Translations under genes and position numbers: made by a program
NCBI GenBank assembly: GCA_024516035.1
Contig: CM044963.1
Coordinates: 25,463,421-25,527,420 of the forward strand
Direction of reading: 5' to 3'
DNA from: Bactericera cockerelli
Lineage: Eukaryota > Arthropoda > Insecta > Hemiptera > Triozidae
DNA length: 64,000 nt
Shown: positions 22,008 through 32,800 of the stretch, piece by piece
Layout of the letters: each line of letters begins with the position of its first letter
Numbering within the stretch: the stretch's first letter is position 1
The notes under the pieces: generated by a model
Told to the model about the DNA's origin: nothing
Databases searched by the model: none
The model's input: only the letters and a program-made list of their open reading frames with translations

Positions 22008-22264
22008 GCCAGCGTCGATGGCATGTTGAATACACCGGTTCCCTTCAGAACACCGAACTTAAGCGACATCCAGCGAGGTTAAGACTTGGATGGGTGACCA
22101 TTCAAATTCTAATTCTCGTGACGCTGGCTTTTCCCGGCCCCACTCAGGCTGGGTGAGGTCAATGTGAGTAGCAGGTTTGTGAGTTTCCTGCGAATGGAGG
22201 GTAAAACCCCCGTCGTGATATGACCATGGCAGTTGAAAGCGACGTTAAACCCCACTTAAAAAAA
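22008..22264 (+). mobile_element. 5S-derived SINE (SINE-2), full length with 11-bp target duplication
   Basis: Nearly identical to the copy at 6804: 5S head, core and A tail. The duplication AACATATAAAT sits at 21997-22007 and 22265-22275. High similarity and intact flanks show recent activity. Confidence 0.92.
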
Positions 22265-22599
22265 AACATATAAATTGAATACGAATTTTAATAGATGTAT
22301 CTATGTAAAACTGTAACAAAAAGTTCAATTTTCCCTGACTGATGAATTGGAACGACCTTCTACTCCTTCTCACGATGGTTGATCGCACATAGAAATATGT
22401 CGTTCAGGACGAGCCAACTTCGAAATAAAGTTGGCTGGAGGCCATCATTCCCCTCGCCAGCTGTAGCCAAGCTGGCTACAACAACAATCAACTCCTTCTA
22501 GTCACAGACGCAAAGTGTTTATTTTTTATTTTTTTATTTAGAAACTCTTTATTAGCAGAACATATATACAGACAAACAATGGTAAAAATTAAATATAAA

Positions 22600-22725
22600 A
22601 TTGACAGTATTAATAATATAAACAAGAAAAAAAAAAAAATAATATATACATATGTCCTAACTAAAGGGCGGGGTTTTTGCCTATGGCAATCTCTTCCACC
22701 CAACCCTTGTTGGTAGGAGTCCATC
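22600..22725 (-). mobile_element. LINE-type 3' tail fragment
   Basis: Carries the block GTCCTAACTAAAGGGCGGGG, then GCCTATGGCAATCTCTTCCA. The block recurs at 31038, 40790, 42220, 50958 and 51340 and, in the plus copies, often precedes AATAAAGCTTAAAA. It therefore looks like the 3' end of a 5'-truncated retroposon. Confidence 0.5.
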
Positions 22726-22739
22726 ATCATCTGTAAAAC

Positions 22740-24429
22740 TTAGGAAATGAATTTGCAGCAGAGCTGAATCAGAATCTGTCAATTATCCATGAGGATTTCC
22801 TTCGCCGTAATATGACATTCACATGGTTAAAAAAAGGTACTGTTCAAGAGACCATTCTTTCTCTGGTAATCTCGCCACCAGTTACTCATACATAAAACTT
22901 GGTGCTTATCTTCCTTCACAGAAGTCAACCCCAGGCATCTCAAATACCGAGTAGAAAAGTGCTACCTAGCGTGGGATTCCAGTGTGCCCCAAATTGTCTT
23001 CACTTAGAGGTGCAGGAAATAGTATCGTGATGTTAATACCTACCCAGTGTACATTGAAAACATTTTATGGACCATAATAACTGTATCTAATGACAGGTCG
23101 TTCTATGGGAGTATAAAATAATAAAATAATTTGTATGGTCAATGTTAGCTCACATGTGTGTATGTATGTATTTAAAAAAAGAAACAACAGCTACTGTAGA
23201 CGCTTGTGATCTGTGTTGTAGCTTGCCCATCCCGAAGTATGCCTCCTCTCTGATAGGCGAGACGTAACACAATACTTTCCATTGAACTGTTGGTACTTCT
23301 ACTAACACTGTTGACACGGTACCCCAAGATGTCTTTGCATTTACGTGCTTGATCAACACGAGCGCACCGGCAGATATCCCTTACAAATAACTGTAACCAA
23401 ATTAAAAATAAAAAAATTGTCGGCTCGGGCAATCGGACCCGGGACCTTTCGAATGGCAAGCGAGTGCTTAATCACTGAGCTAATCGCGCGCTCTATTTTT
23501 GTAAAGTCATTATTCAATTTATTTAAAAGGAATAAGAAAGTGGAGATGTAAGTTGCCTTTAAATATTTCCAAGCTTTCCAAACCATGTTTTGAAAGTTCA
23601 GTAATACATGTACTTTTCTGTAAGTATAAAAAAATATGACTCTTACGGAATAAATAAAAGGGTTTTTTTTATATAAAATATAATATATTGGCTGTATATA
23701 AAATATGATAAATTAAAAATAAGGTATACCTTTTTCATAAATGGAATAAACTATTTAAACATAAATATGAAACAAGACACTTGGAAAATGAAATTAAAAA
23801 TTATTCAAACCACCGAAAGATGTTTAAACATTTAGGCTATGAAATTTTTTTTTTTTACTAAATCGAAGATCCCATAGTTGTGAATCAAACTGTAATTGAA
23901 AAAAAATATGGTTCGGGTCTCAAGATATCATTTTTTTTCTTTTTGCTCCACAATAAAGCAGCAAAATGAGCCCTAAGACTAAAAAAGATAGCCAACGACC
24001 AATTTTATGACCAAAATTTTAACACTGTTAGGTGCAAGCGGACATCTAGTGTCATCAACCCAATAACTGGCCTCTCGTGTCACTTCAATTTTTAATACTG
24101 ATCGAAATCGCATACTCTTTCTAACTATCTTGCAATCATCACTGCCAAGAGTACAGATTAGTGACTTGTAAGATTATACCCTTTCAAAAATATTTATATG
24201 AGAAAAATGTAATGAAGCTATTTCAACTTAAACATGAGTACTAAACAAAGGGTTTTCAAAATTAATAAAAAGGGTTAGAAGCGAATCTTATGGTCAAAGG
24301 TGAGTCTTAAAATTTCGATAACAAAAAATGACAACAGCTCTTTCTCAAAATATCGCATTTCTTCTTTAAATTACAACTGAAATAGCTAAAAACAGTCAAA
24401 CATATATATAAGGGAAATAAAGGGTCCAG
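22740..24429. other. Noncoding stretch with a tRNA-like SINE remnant
   Basis: At 23420-23500 the minus strand holds tRNA-like A- and B-box motifs (from CGGACCCGGGACC and CACTGAGCTAATCGCGC), a SINE head remnant. The rest is AT-rich with no recognised feature. Confidence 0.4.
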
Positions 24430-24442
24430 AATTGTTTCTCTT

Positions 24443-24699
24443 TTTTTTTAAGTGGGGTTTAACGTCGCTTTCAACTGCTATGGTCATATCACGACGGGGG
24501 TTTTACCCTCCATTTGCAGGAAACTCACAAACCTGCTACTCACATTGACCTCACCCAGCCTGAGTGGGGCCGGGAAAAGCCAGCGTCACGAGAATTAGAA
24601 TTTGAATGGACACCCATCCAAGTCTTAACCTCGCTGGATGTCGCTTAACTTCGGTGTTCTGAAGGGAACCGGTGTATTCAACATGCCATCGACGCTGGC
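24443..24699 (-). mobile_element. 5S-derived SINE (SINE-2), full length with 13-bp target duplication
   Basis: Reverse-strand complete copy ending in GCCATCGACGCTGGC, the 5S 5' end. AATTGTTTCTCTT is duplicated at 24430-24442 and 24702-24714. Confidence 0.92.
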
Positions 24700-25012
24700 T
24701 TAATTGTTTCTCTTATATCCAGGTTTCTCTTATAAAGAGGCTAATTTCCCTAATAATGAGGTGATTGGGACTTGTATTTATTTTTTTCTTATATCCAAGT
24801 TTAACTGTAATCAATCAAATGTGAAGAAACATAAAGTATCTTATCCGTTAATATTGGCACCATTTCACATTAATTAAAAGAAAGTAAAAAAAGGAATCTG
24901 AATGAATGTGGTTGTCAGAGTAAGGTAAGGTCAGAGTGACAGTAGTAATAGTAATTACAACTCAAGGGGAATATAAATCAGCAAAAAATAAGGAAAGAAA
25001 AATAACTGGTCA

Positions 25013-25260
25013 GCGTCGATGGACGTTGAAGAAACCACTTTTCGTCACATCACTGAACTAAAACAACGTCCAGCTAGGATGGGATTTGGTGGGTGACCAG
25101 TGTCACCACTTAAATTCGAACTTCTTGATATTGGCTATACCAGGGCCGGCCCTATCCAGGCTGGATAAGGTTACTGTGGGCAATAGGGTTGTGAGGTTTA
25201 ATCCCGTCTTGAATGACATGCAATGGTACATTATAACGAGACGATAAGCAGAAAGGGGAA
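25013..25260 (+). mobile_element. 5S-derived SINE, old degraded copy
   Basis: CAGCGTCGATGGACGTTGAA and GGTGGGTGACC mark the worn 5S head. A worn core follows (CCAGGCTGGATAAGGTTA). Confidence 0.6.
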
Positions 25261-25944
25261 AATGGATTTTTCCTCATTACTAGAAATTAATATCAAAACT
25301 TCGCAACGTTGCGAGGCACAATGTTGCACTAGTGGGATTCCGGCCTGACAATAGTTATACTTAAATCTTCCTCATAAACCCTATCACACTTCGGAAAGAA
25401 AGAAAAAAAAAAAAAATAGACGCTGATTTTTATTTCCCATTAGTTTAAAGCTTTTATGTAAACAAGGTACAGTTTCTTATAATGCTAGAGAATTACAGAT
25501 ATAAAAAATAAAACAATAAACAAGAACGGGTTCTAATAATAAAACATTTTAAAACATTAAACTGGATGCATAAAACATGAATCACAAGTTGACACTTTTT
25601 TACATTATTCTGTGTAGTACTGACTCATTCATGTAGATCATATAGGTTTTATGGAGAGGATGTACCTATACCCCAATTTTTTGTTGTTGCAAGGGATGAT
25701 TTTTTGTGGGAACTTTTGGTCGGAAAGTTACTTATGTAAAGTTCTCCAACTAGCTAAGGAGATTTTTGTCCGCAGGTAAGAGTATCTATAAAAGAAAGCT
25801 GTCTGAATGTATGTATGGTCTGGCTGTGAAGACAATGGACAAAACTACTACGCAGTCGCAATTTGTGTGCGCGCTGATCTAATGAAGGAAGGTCTAATGC
25901 TTTATCTTGTCGTGGAACTTTTTTTCTCACAATTTCCATTGGAC

Positions 25945-26783
25945 CGGAAGGCCACCCAGTAGAATCTGTTGTCACGGGTTATGAACAGGGTCAGTTGAAG
26001 GGCACCCAGTAGAATCTGTTGTCACGGGATAAGAACAGGGCCAGTTGAAGGCCACCCAGTAGAATCTGTTGTCACGGGTTATGAACGGGGCCAGTTGCAT
26101 CAATACCGGAAGGGCACCCAGTAGAATCTGTTGTCACGGGATAAGAACAGGGCCAGTTGAAGGGCACCCAGTAGAATCTGTTGTCACGGGTTATGAACAG
26201 GGCCAGTTGCATCAATACCGGAAGGGCACCCACTAGAATCTGTTGTCACGGGATAAGAACAGGGCCAGTTGCATCAATACCGGAAGGGCACCCAGTAGAA
26301 TCTGTTGTCACAGGATAAGAACAGGGCCAGTTGAAGGGCACCCAGTAGAATTTGTTGTCACGGGATAAGAACGGGGCCAGTTGCATCAATACCGGAAGGG
26401 CACCCAGTAGAATCTGTTGTCACGGGATAAGAACGGGGCCAGTTGCATCAATACCGGAAGGGCACCCAGTAGAATCTGTTGTCACAGGATAAGAACAGGG
26501 CCAGTTGAAGGGCACCCAGTAGAATTTGTTGTCACGGGATAAGAACAGGGCCAGTTGCATCAATACCGGAAGGGCACCCAGGTGCCGCTGTGTTCGTCAC
26601 GGGATAAGAACAGGGCCAGTTGCATCAATACCGGAAGGGCACCTAGGTGCCGCTGTTGTCACGGGGCCAGTTGCATCAATATCGGAAGGGCACCCAGGTG
26701 CCGCTGTGTTCGTCACGGGATAAGAACAGGGCCAGTTGTATCAATACCGGAAGGGCACCCAGGTGCCGCTGTGTTCGTCACGC
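25945..26783 (-). repeat. Minisatellite made from the NTAN1 stop-codon region (50/62/65-bp units, about 15 copies)
   Basis: On the gene strand the unit reads GTGACGAACACAGCGGCACC, then TGGGTGCCCTTCCGGTATTG and a short 3' UTR piece (CAACTGGCCCTGTTCTTATC). The first unit is the real C-terminal coding end; the rest lie downstream of the stop. The unit next to the gene is 65 bp. Distal units are 62 bp, or 50 bp where CATCAATACCGG is missing, and carry a changed coding part. Confidence 0.88.
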
Positions 26784-26866
26784 CGGAAGTAGTGGGGTCT
26801 GTTGTCACGGAATACTGTCACGGCGGGAAAGGGGTGCTCCTGGATGTACTTGAACGCGTCCCGTAT
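26741..26866 (-). CDS. NTAN1: NTAN1 coding exon 7 (C-terminus and stop)
   Basis: Acceptor CTTCCCCCTCAG. Encodes IRDAFKYIQEHPFPAVTVFR through GTWVPFRY, then TGA at 26741-26743. Spacing matches the C-terminus of the family. Its last 43 bp are the founder of the downstream minisatellite. Confidence 0.9.
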   Translation of the reverse strand: MRDAFKYIQEHPFPAVTVFRDNRPHYFRRDEHSGTWVPFRY

Positions 26867-29800
26867 CTGAGGGGGAAGAGGGTGAGCTCTTGTAACATTT
26901 TATAACTTAATACATTGGTAAAGGCGGCACTTTGTGAATCCAAAGACTCCAGAGGTCGTGGGTTCGAAACCCGGCTGGAAAATGACATGTTTTTTTTTTT
27001 TTTTTTCAAAATACTCAATCATAATTTATTTACATCAAAATTATATGTACAAAAGACAATAGCATGTTATCCTCCCAATTGGGATTTTTACCACATAATA
27101 ATATGTCTTGGGCTTACTGTTGGTATAATGGGACTTTAATAGTCCTAATCGGGCAGTATAAAAAGGCGATATTATTATTATTCAATACATAGATGAAAGA
27201 TTTAGGTACCCTATGTGCTAGCAAACTTTTCCCTGCTGTTCCCAATTTTTTTTTTTTATTTATTGTGCCAGGGCACGTCTGGTATATATTTATTTTTTAA
27301 CATTAGTAAAATTAATAAAACATGTAACAATATTTTAAAAAGGTACTCCTGCTCCATATTGAATTAAATCATAACTGCGAGGGTGGTATCTGGATTCACG
27401 TAGCCTCAAACATACCGCTCGAATGATAGCGAATTGAATTTTTGTTTTCATCCAACCAACAACTTGCGAGAATGCCTTTTTTCCACTTAGATGAAAGATT
27501 TAGGTACCCTATTTACTAGCAAACTTTTCCCTGCTGTTCCCAATTGTTTCATGGCTTATAAAGAAAAGTCCAAGTTTTCATGATGATGATAATAATAATA
27601 GTATCGCCTTATTTATACTACCCAATTGGGATTATTAAAGTCCCACCATTATTCCAGCAGAAAGCCCAGGACATAATTATTATTATGTGGTAAAAATCCC
27701 AAATGGGAGGATAACTTTTCATGTCCCAGCTGGGTTTCGAACCTACAAATTCTGCAATCTTTGGATTCACAGAGTGCAGTCTTTACCACTGAGCTACCGT
27801 GACATGATAGTTAGGATATGCTGGTCTGTTCTCTGTTTATAGTCCTCTAGCGAGACACTGGTCTTCTATTTGTTCAACGTCCCCCAGCCAAAATGTTTAA
27901 CGTCCTCCGGGCACACATTGGTATAACTAAAAGCTTGGAGTAGTCACTGTGGCAGAGCGAGTTAGCGCGCTAGGCATTGCACACATGGTGACCCGGGTTC
28001 GATTCCCAGCGGGAGAGGATTTTTTCTGCTCTGTACTTGGATGTTCGGGGTCCACTCATACCTCGTGAGGAAAAATGAGTAGCTGCTTTAATGTGAAGCA
28101 GCGACCAGTGGCAGAATCTTAGGCAAAAAAATAATACAAGATATTGTAAATTAAAGTGGTAAAGTCCTATGATTCTGCGCTACCCACTAAAATTGTGACA
28201 TAATAACACAAAGAAAAAGCATTATTATTATATTAACTAAAAGCTTGGATCAGTACCTTTGGTAATTGGTATAACTAAAAGCTTGGATCAGTACCTTTGG
28301 TAATTGGTATAACTAAAAGCTTGGATCAGTACCTTTGGTAATTGGTATAACTAAAATCTTGGATCAGTACCTTTGGTAATTGGTATAACTAAAAGCTTGG
28401 ATCAGTACCTTTGGTAATTGGTATAACTAAAATCTTGGATCAGTACCTTTGGTAATTGGTATAACTAGAAGCTTGAATCAGTACCTTTGGTTATTGGTAT
28501 AACTAAAAGCTTGGATCAGTACCTTTGGTAATTGGTATAACTAAAAGCTTGGATCAGTACCTTTGGTAATTGGTATAACTAAAAGCTTGGATCAGTACCT
28601 TTGGTAATTGGTATAACTAAAAGATTGGATCAGTACCTTTGGTAATTGGTATAACTAAAAGCTTGGATCAGTACCTTTGGTAATTGGTATAACTAAAAGC
28701 TTGGATCAGTACCTTTGGTAATTGGTATAACTAAAATCTTGGATCAGTACCTTTGGTAATTGGTATAACTAGAAGCTTGAATCAGTACCTTTGATAATTG
28801 GTATAACTAAAAGCGTGGATCAGTACCTTTGGTAATTGGTATAACTAAAAGCGTGGATCAGTACCTTTGGTAATTGGTATAACTAAAAGCTTGGATCAGT
28901 ACCTTTGGTAATTGGTATAACTAAAAGCTTGGATCAGTACCTGCATTACAAAGTGGGGCGGCTCAACATCAGGTGTGGTGCTCAGGTGCTGCAGAATGAA
29001 CTCGTCTGGTTGCTCTAGCCACAGGTCCACGCCCCGCAAGGGATCGTAGTTGAAGGGACCTATCTTCAGCAGACCCAGGGCACAGTCGTACACATCCAAC
29101 ACCTGGAAGAGAAGTTTAATAAGAGAAATTTAAAACCTTTATTTAAATTATTTTTAAAAACTGATAAATACTTGGAATTAAATAATATTTATTTATGTAA
29201 ATTCATATAAGTGATATTAATAATAATAATATAATAATGTTTTTTCTTTGTGTTATTATGCCACAATTTTAGTGGGTAGCGCAGAATCATAGGACTTTAC
29301 CACTTTAATTTACAATATCTTGTATTATTTTTTTGCCTAAGATTCTGCCACTGGTCGCTGCTTCACATTAAAGCAGCTACTCATTTTTCCTCAAGAGGTA
29401 TGAGTGGACCCCGAACATCCAAGTACAGAGCAGAAAAAATCCTCCCCGCTGGGAATCGAACCCAGCTCACCATGTGTGCAATGCCTAGCGCGCTAACTCG
29501 CTCTGCCACAGTGACTACTAAATATGTTACCATGTTACCTACTAGGATGTTTAACTCCAAATAAGGACGAAACTAGTCTTTTTTAAGTGATATTAAATAA
29601 AATAGTAATATTTTTTTATATATATAATTATAAAACAAACTCCCCGTCTTCTTCACAGTTTTTAACTTTGAAGACGGGTATACCTTTCTATTATTTTTTA
29701 TTGTAAATTTATCTTTGTCAAATAAATGGAAATGTTGTAAAAAAAAAAAATTCACATGTGGTGATACCAGGGCCGGGGCATTTTTACGCCAACGACTGTC

Positions 29801-32800
29801 ATTGGTAGTCCAGCTTGGAAATGCCTCGAGCCTGGTGGGCACACGAAGAGAACGATTCTATGTTTGTTATGTAAAGATTTCAAGGGACAAGGACTTCGAT
29901 TGTTATAGACCTCTGAACCTCTCTTTAAATAAATCGCCGCTGCAAACACAAACTGTCGTATCTGCAAATTTTGCCATTTTCAGTTAAGAAGCGCACATAG
30001 TGATTTGAAACTTCCTTTTTCACTTCGTATTTGTATCTCAATACCTTCCCGAAGTATTCAAGTTTTAAGGTTAGTCGTATGTGAGTTTCAAAGATTCTCA
30101 GCAAGCACAAACCACTATGTGCGCTTCTTAACTGCAATGGCAAAATTTGCAGATACGACAGTTTGTGTTTGCAGCGGCGAAATGTTCATTGAAAAAAAAA
30201 AAAAAAAAAAAGATTTCAAAAAATTGATATTAATTAAACCAAATAATGATACACCTTTTTAGTATAATAATTCTGTGTTCATGACATAGTCAAGTGGTTA
30301 ATGCGCTACTCTGGTAGCGTAGGGATTAGTTTGTTCGAATCCCACCCAGTGCGTGAATTTTCCTCATTGATGTGAGCACATAATAAAAGACTCTGAGGGT
30401 TAGGTAGTAGAAAATGGTTTGAGCATTAACCTCGCCTAATGGTAACCTAACCTTCCACTAACATCATGATGGTGGGAGGATTACAAGGAGTCCCATATCC
30501 AATGTCTAGGCTTCTTTCATGTCCATTGATTCTATTAAATTTTATCGTCCTGTTTTTGAGTAATTCCGGACGGGGGTTTTACCCTCCATTTACTGGGAAT
30601 CGTAACAGCTGCCCACATTATCTTCACCCAGCCTGGGTAGAAATCTACACTTATAAAAGAGAGTTTCACTCACTGACTGACTGACTCACTCACTGATTCA
30701 TCACTGTTTCTCCGAACTGGTAAGTCCTAAGAAGCCGAAATTTGGTAGGTAGCTTTGTCTTATAGTCTAGATGTGCAATAAGACGGGATTTTTCGAAATT
30801 CCCACTACAACACTTGCCATTGGCGAAAAAGGATTTTTTGCTTTTTCGGCCATGCCTCGGCCCGCAAAGCGGCTGACAGCCTGCTAGTTCTACCATATAA
30901 ATTCTACCTCGTCGTGATATCAACATGCAGTTGAAAGCCCCGTTAAACCCCTTCTTCTCCTTCTCCCCCTTCCCCCAAAATGTCGACTCATTTGAGTGTG
31001 AAAAATAGACATACATAGAAGAATGTATGTCTATTTTTTGGGTGGAAGAGATTGCCACAGGCAATAACCCCGCCCTTTAGGTAGGACATTATTGTTATTT
31101 TCTTCTTTTTTTTACTTATTTATTTTGTCATTTGTTGGTTTGTTTCCTTTTTTTTTTTTTTTTTTTTTTTTCTTAATTTTATACTGTTACCTGTACTTTG
31201 TCCTCCTAATAAAGCTTAAAAAAAAGGTAAGTATAGATTGTGCGCTGGTCAACTCACCTTGGTGGCACTCACCTGTTGCACGCCGGTGAGTTGTCGAGCG
31301 AAGCGCAGAGGAATGTCGGGGCCCTTGTCCGGGAATGTGGCCGAGAATACCTCGCCCGACTTGATGTTGATTCCTGGCGAGGGATCAAAAGCACATTTTA
31401 TTTATATACAAGTATTTTCACTTTATTAATAGGACATATTATTGTATACAACACAAATAATGGTAACGTGCACTGGTAGTCAAGTGGTTAATGCGCTAGT
31501 CTGGTAATCCAGGTAGCGTAGGGATCCGTTGGTTCGAATCTAACCCAGTGCATGAATTTTTCCTCATTAATTTGGTTTGTGACCACATAATAATAAGACT
31601 CTGAGGGTTAGGTGGTAGAAAATGCTTTGAGCATTAACCTCGCCCGGTGGTGGTTACCTTCCACCAAAGAGTGTTATTATTATTAATTACAAAGTAAAAT
31701 ACAATATAAAAGAAGAAAAAAATAAAGAAAGAATAAAAAAAATATCTACATAATAGATGTCCTAATTTATTATTATTATCTTATTTGTTATCATTATTAT
31801 GCTCATCATTATTATCTTATTTGTCCCGGGAGCTCAGTGATAAAGGTGGCACTCTGTGAATCCAGAGGTTCCAGACAGAGTCGCGGGTTCGAAACCCAGC
31901 CCGGACATGACAATTTTTCCTCCCATTTGGGATTTTTACCACATAATAATATGTCTTGGCCTTACTGCTGGTATAATGAATCAACAGGTCACAATAGATC
32001 TAATTAGGCCGCAGTGTTAGCCCGCAGTAAGGGTTTCAATTAGGCCGCAGTAAGGGTTTCACTGAAAACCCTGCAGCAACCAGGTCAGGTAATAATAAAA
32101 TATTATAAAAATCATACAAACATTAAAGAATAAAAAATCATTAGGTATGTATTATGTAATATTTATATAAAACTAGATTGTTTAAATTTTTAAAGAATCT
32201 ATAAAAAATTTATTTTTATTTTTTTAATTATTTAAAGAATCCTAGTTTAATTTAAATATTACATAATATATACCTAACATTACTTTGGATTTCCAATATG
32301 AACCTAATAACAAATGAATGGGTGAGTAGAAGAACCAGGAATGTACTCTTTTCTATATCATCTCTGTGAATATGAAGGAGAAATACCCCTTGAAACTATA
32401 ATTTTTTTTTCGATTTTAAAGTGGGGGAAGCATACTCATTAGCATGACACTCTTATTTTTGCTTTCCTGAAAAGTCGATTTTTGACATTCCTGGTTCTTC
32501 TACTCACCCATTCAAATAATAAAAAATCAACTCGTCATATTATGTTTAAAAGTTATAAAACGTTCACCACGTCCAGGAATCGAACCCCAGGTCCCCCGCG
32601 TGCACTCACCTACTCCGTAGATAATGGGCCACCGCACACCATTCCTCACTATAGTGTTGAGCTCACAGACGCAGGCTACTGTCAGGTCTATCTCTACAGG
32701 TTGCTTGTGGAATGCATCTGAAATTATTGATGATCATGATAGGGTGGCGTCATCGTGAACGATGGTAGCCAGACAGTGGAGGAATGACTCAGCACTTCTA

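Noticed and set aside
26526..26905. Plus-strand ORFs with a repeated YRKGTQVPLCSSRDKNRASC-type motif
   Set aside because: This is the antisense reading of the NTAN1 stop-codon minisatellite; the minus strand is explained by the gene.
28232..28940. CRISPR-like regular repeat array
   Set aside because: The 38-bp units are contiguous with no unique spacers and lie in an insect intron, so this is a minisatellite.
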